64,000 nucleotides of DNA, taken from NCBI GenBank assembly GCA_008711295.1, contig VUYV01000007.1:8828855-8892854 (forward strand). Direction: 5' to 3'. This DNA comes from Anarhynchus alexandrinus (lineage: Eukaryota; Chordata; Aves; Charadriiformes; Charadriidae). This document shows, piece by piece, positions 10,601 through 23,430 of the stretch. The notes below the pieces were generated by a model. It saw only the letters and a program-made list of their open reading frames with translations, was not told the origin of the DNA and ran no database searches. Position 1 is the stretch's first letter; every line of letters begins with the position of its first letter. A program made the translations under genes and the position numbers.

Positions 10601-13600
10601 AATTAATAAGACACTTTTGTTTCTGAATAAACACAACCTCTAATAATTTCCTTTTTCTTGAATAATGCAGCATTCCTACCATCCAGTAGTTTTGATACGA
10701 CGTTTTATTCCTCACTGTGAATTGTCTGAACGTGAAATTTCTTCAGTGATGATCCAAAGTATAGAAAATAAATGATAATACAATAAGTTGTCAGAATATA
10801 TTAAAAAAAAAAAAAATCCTTGATGTTTCTGCCTTTTTGCGTATCCCTATCCATTCCTCTCTTAAATCTCCCGTGCTTTCTGTGACTGTGGAGCCCTGTG
10901 TCAAACGTGGTGTTATGCAAGGCTGGAGTGACAATCTCAGCTTTAATTTTGTTGCCTTTTGTGACTGTCACAACATTAACATTGTCTGTTTTGTTATTTG
11001 GTATTTACCATGTCTATGTCTGTATGTCGTATTGTTTAATGATAGAGAGCAATGATGGGATAAACTGCAAGGAACTGAGAGAAGTGACAAAGGAGATAAA
11101 GGGTTCTTCATTCTAATAAACTGCATGCTAACACGTGCTGTTAAAAAAATACTCCTCTTGCTGAAATATGATGCAATACGGAGTGAATACAATGAATTAT
11201 GGTCACAAAGATATAACACCAAAGAGTGACTGGGCTGTCATTCTCAATCAGAGGCATACCTTTTGGAAATGACTTTGAAGGTTATCTTGGAATAGCTTTC
11301 CAAATTGACTTTACATTTCAAGTGCAGAGGAATTGATGGATGGATGGAGAGGTAGTCAAGGAAATTAAATGTGGGTGACCATCTGCATGAGCAGAGATTT
11401 TTATTCAGGGTAACACCTGACCTATTTATTTTTATCATAAAGTGATTACATATTGTGCCCAGAGTTCTGTAACGATGATAAACACCTTAGAGCTTTGTCT
11501 CTTCCACACAAGATCTCCATCAGTCTGGTCCTGTAAACAAGATTCACCTGCTGAGAAATTACTACACTAGATACATTTTCACAGATGCTCAGAAAGCAGG
11601 ATGCAAATCTCGATCAGGGTGGTGATGCTAGTCAACCTAATTTCTGTTGTTCATGAGGAGAAATGAGTCATGTCTTTTGATCTTCCGCATACTTACTTTC
11701 CACAAGAAGGTCTCACCGAAATAACTTTGCTTTAGGACACATTGTCATATGGGATCTACAAGGCACTAACCCTCTTGGCCAACATACTGATGGGACAGTT
11801 CATTTTGGGTGAAATGGGAGATTTCTGTTTCCATGGATGACTGGTGATAATAGGATCGGTAAAGGGGTTGCCATTGCATCTCTTCTCGTGGTTCTCAAAG
11901 TTGTCAGATGTTTAGGACTTGGGTTATCATGTCTATGTTGCTCGATGTAATCCCCCAATGGGGGACCAGTAGAGGACCCTGTAGTGACGGGGCTTTGTGC
12001 ACGGCTGCTGTGGTGGGACAGTCATCACTGCATGTCTGTGGACTTGCTACAGCACACTCTCACCTTCACACCAAGCTGCCCTCTCCTCACTCGTACAAAT
12101 GTCATGATAATATGTTTCTCCATTAAATTTGAAAGCTAACAAAGACTCCTAATTTTCTTTAGTATGTATGAAAAAATACAGTAGCATTTATTGTATATGT
12201 TGGTGTTTTCTCTTATTTGAAGACAATTTATTCAGATACTCTCTTTGCTTTGCTTGCTTGTATTTTTTTTCCTCTCCCCTTGCTTATATTTATTTCCTCT
12301 CCTCTTCTTTTTCAGATTTTCCCATTTACTTTTCAGTTCCTTTCATTTTGTATGTGCTTATATTTTAAGCACACAAACAAACCCATGTAACTAAAGGTAT
12401 GTTTTTTGTGACAGAGGAACTAACTATTTGTATTTTGTTCAGATATTTTTTTTGTTTCATATTCTATTTAGTTTTTTTTTTCTTTTGCCCAAACAATAAC
12501 CCTGTGTGGATCAGAACTCAGGTTCTGCTCACTCGCAGCCTGCCGATGTGCCTTTTGTTTAACCTGCACAGGTCCTCCTGCATGAATACATTTATTTAAA
12601 TAGTTGAATTAAAGCCTAATGCAGAATGCATGTGTGCGTATGTTAAATGCAATATCAACTCATTTTCTCTAGTGCTGTGCTGAACGCATCTTTTTCTCCC
12701 TGACCCTTTGTCTCCCCCTTTCAAGCCCACGTCCAGCATTGCTCTTCAGCTCCTCATTTCAGCCCCAGCCCAGTCCTCGCTGGCACTGAGGTGAGACCAG
12801 GCTCATTGAAGTAAACAGGAGAAGCTCATGGTGATTTCAGCTACCCAGAGATTTCACACTAGAAATGCTGAGGTTCATAGAGCAGAAAATAACCAAAGGC
12901 CGTGATAGCACTGCCTTTGCGGTGACAGCATGGCCAAACCTGATAGGAAGGAATGAATGGATGAAGTAATGACACTTTAATTTACAGATCAATCGAATGT
13001 AATAAAAATAATAAAGAGTAAAAGTTTTATAAACTATAAAAATACTTGAGTTTTCAGAGCAAATTTGTCTGCAATTTAAGTCTATTTAAAATAACATGTA
13101 CAACAATCTTTACATTGGAATTTGAAGGATTCTTTCATTTATGAACTGACCAGATACATTTTAAAAAATGTATGAGAAACCACAAACAGATTTTTAAACC
13201 TGTTCCAGGACAAGTAAAATTTTGGTATGATTTACAGGATTCCTAGGGGGAATACTTCACAGTGCAAGTCTCTGTTTCTCTGGGACTTTAAGAGGCATTT
13301 GTTATATGCGTTTCCGTATTTTAAGAACCAGGTATTATTCCATGTACTGGTACCAAATGGTTTTGTCCCGAAATGGGAAGAGTTTTATTGCGCTGTTGAT
13401 GTCAGGGTCAGGAGGCCAGGAGACACCTGTTTGTTTGGCTCTCGGTAAGAACTCTGTCCGTTGACATCTTTTTAGATTTATTCACACACTGGAAATTGCA
13501 GATGACAGTTTCTCTGACTTTCTTTTGAGATTCATGGTTTGCAAAGTTTTTTTTCTTAATGAGCTGTTAATTCATAACAGTATTCACTAGTGATGTAAAA

Positions 13601-14849
13601 TAGAAGTCTGCTGCTTTCCAAGCTGGTTTGCATTGTGCTGTAGTTTGCAATTTTTAAAAGAAAAGGATTTATTTCCTCCTGAGATTTCTTTTTTAGATCT
13701 CAAAATTTCCTAAGAAGAATTTTTTTGACTTGTTTGTGGTTAATATTGGCACAAATGTGTGCAACATCTGACTAAGTAATTGTGTGTGCATCGTTGCATT
13801 TGTATAAATGTATTATCTTAGATGTAAAAACCCACATCCGCATCCTTCCAAAGCCTACAACGGTGTTCACTGTATCGGTCCAGGTATACAGCACAGCTTC
13901 CTTCCGCTCCCATCTTGATTTGCTCTAAAAACTCCTGGACACTCTGGCACATAAACTCACAGATGCAGGAAGCTTGTGGCTAAACTGTCTTTTGGTGTGA
14001 AATCATGCAGCTATCTAAAATTATAATATCATCTTGTCAATATTGTTATGCATTTGCATTCTTATGTGCATGTGATTGCAAACTGGAGAGGGAACTGATG
14101 GTGGGAGCGCGTACCCCTTCGTTTCACTGTAGGCACTCTAGCAAGCTTTCTGGTGCATGTGCAGGTTTGAGGCAGTATGAGGATGATTACAGTAATTTTT
14201 CATTGCATGGCAAGTTGAGAGTGCACAAAAAGCAAGGCTCTCCCTCTCATGTTGATTTAATGAAAGCTTTGTGTACAATATGATGGGCTTTGGAGGATTA
14301 TAGAAACTGAAGGAAGTTCAGTGGAAGGACGTTGCTATTGCCCTCACAATAGCTCCTCAATGCGAGAGATGCACGGTGGAGTTCAAGCTGACAGTGTATT
14401 ATCCAGAGTGCTGAGAATAAATCTGAGTGCTGGCCCTTTCATGTTGATTTGTATGAGTTTTGGACATTTAAATGATTTTAGACAAAACTGACTTGTGACT
14501 AAAGTGATCTCGATGGTTTGCTTTTCTACTGCTGGGTAATTCAACATCTTCAACCTGCGTGGAAGTAGGATTATGCATGGAGTGAACAGACTGTACAAGA
14601 GCTGAAGTGCACGGGTACCTGTGGCTGTGCTTAGTTCTGGGAAGGGGTTTGGGGTTTGGCAGACTTGTGTGTGGCCCTTGCAGCCAGTGTCAGTAGTAGA
14701 ATCTCAGTTTTCAAAAGCAGGATGGGAGAAAGCGCAAACACGTTTGGAAAGCTGGCAGGCAGGGAGCAGAAGCGGGCAGCCCATGCCGGCCGGAGGTGGA
14801 AGGCAGTCCCAGCATGCTGATCAGAAGATGTCCAGTAAAACAAGGAGAA
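10601..14849. other. Non-coding DNA, low-complexity tracts only
   Basis: No gene is supported. It holds a 14-A run at 10803-10816, a short GATG tetranucleotide repeat at about 11335-11348 and T-rich low-complexity DNA between about 12230 and 12490. Around 12740-12860 the sequence faintly recalls an old amniote interspersed repeat, but too weakly to call. Around 13540-13830 it is AT-rich unique DNA. Confidence 0.5.
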
Positions 14850-15065
14850 GTTGTGAAGAGCCATGAAAGTGAAGAGAAGGAGCTTGTATCTGAGGAGGGG
14901 AGAAGAGGTGGCTAATGGAGGGCTGCGGAGATGTGTGATATGCTCCAGGTGATGGATGGGGAAATTATCTTTGCAGTAACACTCCAGACAGGCTGTGAAC
15001 AGAGCAAGAATGCATTTGTCAAGAACAGAGAAGAGGATGCTGTAGTAATTGAGAAATGTCTCCTT
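14850..15065. repeat. Ancient amniote interspersed repeat fragment
   Basis: The segment 'aagagccatgaaagtgaaga' is followed by 'aggagcttgtatctga', 'ggctaatggagggctg', 'aattatctttgcagtaacac', 'aagaatgcatttgtcaagaa' and 'gaggatgctgtagtaattga'. This matches, in order, an old interspersed repeat common in reptile genomes (recalled form: '...gcttgtatttgatgc...', 'atctttgcagcagcattct', 'gcatttgtcaaggc', 'gatgttgcagtaatcgag'). I do not trust my memory for the family name. Large minus-strand frames over this region are therefore not genes. Confidence 0.6.
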
Positions 15066-17494
15066 TCTTAAGCCTAGGGATTTAAGGCAGTACTCCCCTT
15101 GAAATTCACTCTGGCTGTGTGGGATGCCTCTTACTTTCAAAGTACTCAGGTTTTGTCCCATGAAAATATATGAGGCTTAATTATAAGTAACAGTATATGT
15201 CCCTTACCTTTTGTTTGCTTCTAAGACATCCCTTTGCTGTATCCAGACTAGGATGTTGTGGTCTTCTGGAGACTCACATGGTGATTTTTGGTTTTGTGTA
15301 TTTTGTTGCCATAGGAGTAAAGTGGACAAATACTATTTGCTGCTGCAAATATTCAAATATTCGACATCCAGCAAAGTCTGGCAAAATATGTTGGAAGAAT
15401 GAGCAGTCCCAATTGCTCTTGGTAGGCAGGTGCAGTGAAGAGCTTTCATTTTCTTCTAGTCAAACATTTTATTCCATTTTACTTCTGAGCAGTACTAAAC
15501 ATATAAATAATTTCACAAAGTAGGTTCTTCAGTAGTGTAGAAATAAACTCGAAATGAGAAATTATCACTCAAAGAAAGCACCTATTTGGTAACTGTACAC
15601 GCGGCCAAGCTGTAGCTGAGAAGAGAGGGTATGGGATGAATGTTTGATGATGGAGTCTTGGAGATCATATTCTTATTGCTCACACCAGTGGCTAAAAAAG
15701 AAACGGTCGATCACATCAGCAGGGAATGTCAGGATGCCACAATCAACACACGTGCAGCAGGTGCCCGAGCCAGCCTCTGTCGCCAGCTTGTTTTTTCCAG
15801 CAGCTGGAAAATAAGTAACAGCGAAGCTGCGGCTGTACCTGCAGGGTACCGCTCCCATCACCGCGGGAGGGCACCCGCGTCCCCTGGGTACACAAAAATG
15901 GGGGGGGGGAGTGCATGTTCAGACATCAAAGATGAATATAAATAGGAAAGAAGCCAGAGATAAAAAGGACCATAAGGCTGAAACAGTCCACAGAGATATT
16001 ACATGTTTATAGCGGGGTCTGTGGGAATAATGGGTGTTTATAAATGAGTTCAAGGGGATAATGTGTATTGAAATATGAGTCCAGAGGGAGAGTATGTATT
16101 CAAAAACTATCTACTGTATATAGCATAATAATCCCAGTATTTCATAAACTCATAGGAAAGTATTAAATAAAAATAAATTACAAATGTCTGTGGCTTGATT
16201 GCAAATCATTTCAGAGAAAAGGAAAAAAAAAATCCTTTGCAAAATGTGGAAACCATCTTGTGTTAAACAGCACCAGAAAAAAAATTATAATTGTAAAAAG
16301 TAAATGTCAGCTATAGTTATTACAGTGGCCATGTTGTTTCCAATAACAATTTGGCATTTTATTTAGTCTGTAACAATCTACAATTTAAATTTAAAATAAA
16401 GATTTTTCTTTTATTTCCCTCTGAAGTTGTGTGCCAAACACAGCAGAGCAGAATGTAACATCTGTTGATGATTAAAACAAGCTTTCCTATGGGCCCTGAA
16501 TACAAAGTAAACATGGATTTTATCCATAGTCAACAGCATTTACAAATGTAAAGGGAGGAAGCTACTGAGTTTTTGAAGAATGAGCTGTGAGAGAGGAAAT
16601 ATAAGTATGGGGACGGCAGATGGCGATAATTAGTTCCATATCGTGAAAGGCTTCTATTAAAAAATAAAGAAGACAGAGTCCTGTATTATGCTGCTGTTTT
16701 ATTAAAGCGCCCTTTATTTGCCATTATTCCGCTCCCCTAGTTGAGCAGTACCTTTACTCGCTGGCCCGGTCTGAAATGGGTGAGTGCAGCTGGTGTCTGT
16801 GGATGCTGGCGGCTGGCAGTGAGCATGGCCACTTAAAATAGATATTTTCCTAGCTTTTCCCCACGTAGCACTGTAAATGCTTTGCTGGCAGTAGGCAAAA
16901 TCTGGGAGGAATTTATTATGTGGACCTATAGGCTAGTAATCTTGCATTTTATTCTGTTTTAATTTAGTTTTAGGGGCCAGGGTATCAAAGGTTAAAGGCT
17001 ACTGTACCTCGGTGATGCCCCTTGTCTCCCCCTTTTACCCTATTTAACCGTGCATTCTATGATTCCCACCTCGGTGTTCAGCTGTCCTCACTAAGAGCTA
17101 CTTCATTTTATCTCTTACCAAGGCAAAATGCTTTTTTGCGCTCCTAGTCTGTATGTTTCTTGTATGGTCTATCTGCGTTGGTCACATTACTCAGTTTCAC
17201 CATATGTAAAAGCTAATTATTACTACTGGAATAGTTTAATTTCACAGGGCTTTATTCAGCCTGTTTGCCTTGTTTTGTCTTGCTTTGATTTTTTTTTTTT
17301 CCAGTTACGCTTAATGTAGAATACATTAATTGAAGTGTCAAAATGAAATTCCAATTTGCTGAGATTTACCTGCTTCCTGGGGAGAGGACGAACCTCCTCC
17401 AGCTCCTAGGGTGCGAGCCAGCCCCAATCTTGCACAGGAGTTTTTTGACTCTTCTTTCAAACCTGGGCTGTTTTTGGTTTGCAACAAAAGCCAC
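15066..17494. other. AT-rich unique DNA, possibly conserved non-coding
   Basis: No gene is supported. A 10-G run lies at 15900-15909. From about 15930 to 16720 the sequence is AT-rich and complex, with many TAAT/ATTA cores and short A/T blocks. This is the texture of conserved non-coding DNA near developmental genes, but that is an impression and not a test. Only short chance frames are present. Confidence 0.4.
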
Positions 17495-17566
17495 TTTTCC
17501 TTTTTTTTTTTTTTTTTTTTCCCCCCCCCCCCCCCCCTTCTCCTTTTTTTTTTTTTTCTCTCTCCT
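17495..17566. repeat. Long polypyrimidine tract: T20, C17, T14
   Basis: A pure T run at 17501-17520 abuts a pure C run at 17521-17537. After a short mixed pyrimidine link, a T14 run spans 17544-17557. The whole tract is almost uninterrupted pyrimidine on the plus strand. Such tracts can form triplex (H-DNA), and the C17 complement can form G-quadruplex structures. Frames read across it (poly-Phe/Pro or Lys/Gly) are artefacts. Run lengths may be unreliable in a draft assembly. Confidence 0.9.
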
Positions 17567-20500
17567 GAAAGTATTTTGTAGTGTTCCAGTTCATATGTTA
17601 TTTGGGAATTTGTTTCAGTTTTTAATTGCAATTTCTTCTTTCCTCACTTCCATCCTCCTTCAATTTTCTTTCCAACTGGAAGCTGTTATAACTGAGCTCT
17701 CAGCGCAGGCACCCATCGAAGTGCCTTTGTAGCCCTGCACAAACACAGAGTGTTAATCTGGCGCTTGCTCTCTTTTTTTTTTTTTTTTCTCCCCTTCCGT
17801 CATTTTATAATTACCCGAGGTGGTAACAGCTCTTAAGAGCCTCGTCTGTCACCCTGGAACCAAATGCTTTTCATTGAAAATTAAGGAGAGGCTTCAAAAG
17901 TTTTAGTTCTTTCAGCAATGAAACATAACAGTCCTCCAGTAGAAAGAGTATTTTGATGATGGATCCCATTACACCAAGTAATGTAGGATGTAAGTATGCT
18001 TTTGTGGTTAAGAGGAAACATAAAGACAGGAGGCTTGTGCTTGCTTTCACAGACGTGCGAGGCTGGCTGCAAGCACTGCCTTGCCTGGAGAAGGCACCCT
18101 GTCAATTGCAGGGGCTTTGTCGAGGTGTGTGGAGCCCGTGTGTGCCCCGCATGAATCCCCACACGACAGCAAAGGCGTTATGAGAGCAGAGCCACTGGCC
18201 CTGCTATTCTCCCAAGTGTTAATGAAACTATCTTCTTAAGTGGTATATCTGGACCGCTGTTAACTATTGCAGTGACAGTGAGAAGGTGCTGACCAAGGAG
18301 GTGGTTATTACTGGATTGAAAAGGAGGCAATTTGTCATGATGATATATAAAACATGCATTAAATTTAAATTTAAAATGCAAAAAGAAAAACTGCATGGAA
18401 TTCAAAATGACTTTTAAATTGCTGAAAGAATGTACAGGAAGAGTTTTAGGCAAAATAAAACTAGATCAAACCAAAATAAGCATCCAGATCTGCTGAGACA
18501 TATGTTTTGGGCAGAGTTTCCCTAAACTCGTAGCTTTAGCAAAGTCTTCAGGTAACAGATATTATACTTAAATGTCCAACTTCAAAGAGAAACAACTGCA
18601 GAAGCAGTCTTGCTTTTATTTTTAATTAAAATTTTGAAAGCATTACCTGAGTGGACCCCAAAAGTTAAAAAGCAGAAGGCAAATAAAATGTTATGTCTTT
18701 CAATGTCTTTGAAGTTGAATCTTAGAATTGCTGGATCCTGTTATCTTGTGGGTTTTGCGCATGTTTGTGGGTGGGTGTCCTGCATCAGGCTAGCAGTGGA
18801 AGGGATGGGTGAAGTGGTGGAGATTGCAGAGGTGTCTACAGAGTAAGGGACTTGTCAGGGATGTGGTGGAGGAGGTTCCCACCTCATCTATGGGGCTGAT
18901 ACCAGATCTTTCAGGAGCCAGGTCCCAGTCCTTCCGCTTTAGGACCCATGTAAAAGGACTGCCCAGTGCCCTTTTGCACTTCAGCAATTAGTCATTAATC
19001 ATGTTTTGTGACTGTGTGTGTGGTAGCATCGTAACTATACTTGGCCAGTTTGCAGCAGCATTTTGTACTTAACTTTGTAGAAAACCCAGCCCACCCTGCT
19101 TCCTACATCACACCGTGTAGCATTTCCCTAAAGCTGTCCATATATGACACTTAAATAATTTACAAGTAGACCAATGATGTTTGAGCGGATGCAACAGAAG
19201 TGCCATGGTTTAAAAGAAAACATGCAAAACCTACCCCAAAACTCAACCCTTGCCGACTCTCCCCTCTGGGAAGGGCAAGGCGAGCCATGATACCCAGCAC
19301 TTGGTGTTTGCAGGGACCTTGGCCTCCTCCCAGCTTTCACTGTTTTCCAGGCAATAATGGCTTTGGAGGCCCAGATGAGTATTGGAGCCCTTCCAGCAGA
19401 TGATTATGCTTCATCTGCTGGCCCCATAAGCGAGACTGCTGGAGAGCTGAGTGCCAGCCCAGACCTCTCTGTCATGTTATGGAGTGCTACCAGAAGGCCA
19501 CCAGACTAGCTCTGTCTTTCCTTTTAAATAAGCAGCTTAATCATTCTCTGCTTGTAATTAAAATTTTGAGTTGGTCACATGTGTTGTAAATCTGCACATG
19601 GAGAACTTATTTAACTAATAAAAATTAGCCTGAAGTTGTGTTTACCTGAGCAACTGGAAACTAAACTCTCTGGATAGATCAGCTCCACTCTCCTCTGAGT
19701 AAGCGTAAAGCCTCTGTTCCTCAGGAAGCTCGCGCAGAAGCTAGCCAAGGGCCAGCCTCAATCCCCCTTAATAAAAGCCATTATTTCAGCTTCTGCACAA
19801 TTTGGAGTCTGGCCATAACGTAGGATGGGAACACCTTGTAACACTTACAGATGATCTCCTGCTTTCAGTGGATTGAGGCCAAACTTCCGTTTAGCTTTCT
19901 TATTTTCTGTGCAGAATTGCTTGTGAAGTGTTTCTGGTCCAAGGGGCAGCAGATGCAACGGTGGTGGCTGTAAGTGCCTCCACCAGCACATGCTCCCTTT
20001 GTGGGGATGGTTTTCCTACTGCCCTTAGCCATCTTGCTCCGGCTGTGAGAACTGATAAGCTAAAATGGACTCATATGCCAACACTATGTAATAATACTTG
20101 GATTTTCTTATATTTTGCCATGCATTTTTATCAGTGGTGTCACCCAGTACTCCAAGGTCTACTTGAGAAGATCATCTCAAGTGAAGGATGTGGCTTGTTG
20201 CCCTCAAACCAACATGAAGTAGCTTACTGCGGTAGTGAGAATCTAGTTGGGACGTGATAATCCCTGTGTGCTGCCTGGTGGCCTGTATCCCTGCTGCTCC
20301 ACTGGCACAGTTACCTGCTGTGGAGCCCGGGCAGGGAAAGCCCTGAGAGGGCTTTGCTGCATGAAGCAGCCCTGTTTGTCCAAAGGCTCTGACTTGGAAT
20401 CAGTCAATTCAAACAACACTATGAAACTGAAAAAAATCAATGTTTGCTCAACAAGACTCTGTACAAAACATTTGTGACTCGAGTTAATTTTATTCCCATC

Positions 20501-20574
20501 CTCTAATATTTTATTGATCAAACTCTATATTAACTGCCATTACTTTCTGCTGAGGATTGATGTCAGGTTAAGTA
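17567..20574. other. Non-coding DNA, nothing recognised
   Basis: A further T16 run sits at 17773-17788. Otherwise this is unique sequence with short chance frames. An 'aaatttaaatttaaaa' block near 18361 resembles one near 16387, but both are plain A/T low complexity. No splice-site pair, RNA gene or repeat family is supported. Confidence 0.5.
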
Positions 20575-21015
20575 ACCAATAGTTACAAGTCTTGCTTGCT
20601 CTGTGTGAGTATGGATATAATCTTCACGCTCTTCCAGTGTTCTGCAATTTCCCTGGTATGTTAACTTTTTTCAGTTCATATTGACAGATTAGTGATCTCT
20701 CCTGGCAACTCTTTTATGACATAGTAGCACAAGGCATCCAGAGGCCATCAGATTTTAGATTGTTTAATATGCCCCTTGGCTAGAAATAGACTCAGACTAG
20801 TTCATTGTCTTCATCTGATCTGAGTATGTTGTGTCTTTCCTAACAAAATGCTTATTGACCAGTTCTGCCCTGTCTGTATCCTTTTTAATAATATAATCAT
20901 CTCCATCAAATAATAAACCAGTTCTTGGAATTTCTTTTGGTCTTGGTATGCCTAACACAAGCCTCCTTGCTTTCCTTAGTCTGGCCAGCCCAGACTTTGA
21001 CATCTGCCTTCTGTC
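20575..21015 (-). mobile_element. Ancient CR1/L3-type LINE, reverse-transcriptase N-terminal part, minus
   Basis: Read on the minus strand, the segment shows pieces in the order expected for the linker and start of a CR1/L3 reverse transcriptase. First comes GLLFDGDDYIIKKDTDRAEL then VNKHF (family pattern GPLLDG...I...KAE..NKYF). Next is a broken LKS..DGL (family KSAGPDGLH), then KELPGEITNLS. Last is AEHWKSVKIISIL (family P.DWK.A.V.PIFKKG). Several stops and frameshifts separate the pieces, so the copy is dead. The endonuclease and the catalytic D-D motifs are not in this fragment. Confidence 0.8.
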
Positions 21016-22800
21016 CATGATCTACATCTCAAAACATCTAAAATTGTATTGATTCCTGCTTCTTCTCCCTCTCTGTCACATAGATAAAGTTGATCTGGAG
21101 CTCTCATTGGAAAAGGCAGTCTGAAGGTGCTGACATTCCATGGTGGCAAGTAAATGTGGAGGCTTGCCCCCGCCTGTCTCCATGGTCTGCTCACAGGACT
21201 CTCCAGTCCAAGAGCCCCATCCTCTCCTCAAGGTGTTCAGTAGCTTAGCATCTTCAAAGGTCTTATGAAAAGGGCAATAGTCAGCAGTTTTTCCTTTTAG
21301 TTACCAGTCATAAGACTAAAGTTTATTTCTGAAAAATAGCGATTTCTTGTGGTTGAGCCCAAGCTGGGACAGACTGCTAGAAAACAGAGACCATTCACTT
21401 TCCTTTGCTCCATGTTCAGGCAAAACTGCAATCTTGTGTTCACTACTTCTGCAGTGGATGCAGAGTCTCCAGAACAAATAATTATATGACCACTTGCCAA
21501 AAAATTGCCTTACAACTTTAAAACACTCAGATGTCGACAGCTTTTGGGGTTTTGTTGTTTATGTAACTCAGATGGTCGGCACGGTACATTAAAACAGGTA
21601 TGCAGACAAGATTTCTCCCTTACATTTTTTGGTTTGGTTTTTTTAACAGATTGTCAAGATGGCAGTCTCCCTTTGGATTATTTTTTCTTTTACTACAATA
21701 AAATGCCTACCTTTAGCTTGCTCTGAAGTTTTCTCTTTGAATGTTTAAAAGAGAAGTGCTTGGAAGATTTATGGATCAGATAATGAACTATTGCAGCCTG
21801 AAATTGGAGGGTTAAATGTGCTGGCATCCTTCTGATTCAGTCAAAACCCACAGGCACGGCTCAGACGAGGGTGTGCGTATCTCCTGAAAACTGGCTGTTG
21901 TTTTGTGAAGATTGCTAGGCTTAGCCACAAATAGAGGACTGTTACGTGATCAGCTTTCCATCAGCATCTCAAAGTTTCTTGAGTGCTCTTTAGTGGGAAA
22001 AAGATGCTGGCATGATAAAACTGAGAGGCAGGTTCAAAGTAGCCCCATAGATGTGGGGTTCGTAGTAAAGGGCTTTGATCCAATCTGAGTCCTACCCCAG
22101 TATTTTTGATGGGACTGATACAGAGATCATGAAGTGATTGCAATAGATATGTCAAGAAGAGAAAAGTAATGTTTCCTGTATGTGCCTTCCCAGTCTTCAA
22201 ACAATTCTGAACAGCAACAGTGGTAAAAGTGCTGACTCAGTCTTCAGAAGGTGGCCCAGGAGCTGATAATTGTAACTGTGCTTGGGACTGCAAATTGCAG
22301 ACTCATTAGCCATACAGGTAATAGGATTCTTCAAAGGTTCTTCTCAGCTTTTCACCTACAAAAGGGAGTGGGTGTGAGGAAGGTGGTAGATTCCTTGTGG
22401 CAGATTTGAGTAAAACATTCCTTGTGTTTGAAAAGTTAATTCTGGTGGTACGGTGGAAGCTCGTTCTACCAAATGGAAAACTCAACAAAAGACTAAAGAC
22501 TAGAACAGCAGTAAAGGCAAAATGTTTAATGTTGTGGTGATGGGTTATTTACAGCCATGTGGCTGGTCCTGAATAAATTCTATGCATTTCCTTTAATAAC
22601 TTCTAATAACTTGAGAGATGAAGTAAACATTATCAGACTAACTTTGGAGAATGATGAGTAGTGAGGGGTTTTATACAGGTATAATAACAGGTTATTTATA
22701 GAAGTTAGAAGCAGGAAAGGAAAAAATGAAATTCAGCCTTGAAAAATACAGATGATATAGCTGCCTGTGTATGAAAGTACTAATCCATCACAGGTATATT
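21016..22800. other. Non-coding DNA, nothing firmly recognised
   Basis: Unique sequence with short chance frames. The minus-strand part directly beside the LINE relic (to about 21190) may be further eroded LINE sequence, but I cannot align it. Around 22070-22110 a 'ctttgatccaatctgagtcc' segment vaguely recalls an old amniote repeat; I do not call it. Confidence 0.4.
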
Positions 22801-22879
22801 CAATAGAAAAGAACTTGAGCAGTAGCGATGCTAAGAGACATTTCAGGGTAACAACAGAGAGCGAGTTAGATATGAGTTT

Positions 22880-23430
22880 GCAGTGTCATATAGGAAAAAT
22901 GAACAGTATAGATTTGGACTGCCTGCACTAAACCATCATGGTAAAGAGCAGGAAAATAATAGTGACCCCCATACTGACCTGTGGCTGCAGCTGGGAAATC
23001 GTGCTCTGCTCTGGCACCACGTCAGTGGCTTTCTGTTAACAAACTGGAACAAGTTCACAGAAAAACAACAAAGAGAACTGGGGACCTGGAAGAATTGACT
23101 TATGAGAAGAGATTAAGAAAGGTAAATTTTTGCAGCTTGGCTAAGCAGTGACTAAGCAGCCACATCAGCATACAAAAATGCCCACGGCTGTGAGCAACGA
23201 TGGAAAGATCTGTTATCCAGCAGGATGCCCATCTTACAAACCGAAGGTGAGGGGCTGAATTTAACAAAAGAGATTTGTAGGCAATAGTAGGAAAAAAGCA
23301 ACCAATAATGAAATCTTTAAGACAGCAAAAATCTCTCAAAGACAGGAGAAAACTCAGTTACTAGGGAGTTTTAAAGCAAGGTTGGGTGACGGCAGAGTAT
23401 GCAGTACAGTGAAATGCTGTATGTTGCTGA
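22880..23430 (+). mobile_element. Ancient CR1 LINE, ORF2 C-terminus to 3' end, plus orientation
   Basis: The plus strand near 23040-23120 translates to KLEQVHRKTTKRTGDLEELT followed by YEKRLRK. This closely follows the conserved CR1 ORF2 C-terminal motif (LEQVQRRAT..I.GLE.L.YEERL..L). Further on, 'gggctgaatttaacaaaaga' and 'gggagttttaaagcaagg' fit the usual CR1 3' region (in recalled consensus 'gggctgaaattgcagcaa'). The middle is scrambled by insertions, and stops occur in the frame. Bounds are approximate; no terminal 8-bp CR1 tail repeats are visible. Confidence 0.75.

Noticed and set aside
14631..15161. 176-codon minus-strand open frame
   Set aside because: It overlaps an ancient repeat, has no recognisable motif, and is Leu/Phe/Ser-rich in the way of antisense purine-rich DNA.
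17050..17063. ATTCTATGATT, resembling one unit of the avian CR1 tail
   Set aside because: Only a single unit, and the upstream sequence does not match a CR1 3' end.
17338..17732. Opposing frames across the polypyrimidine tract
   Set aside because: Poly-Phe/Pro and poly-Lys/Gly products of the T/C homopolymers, not genes.
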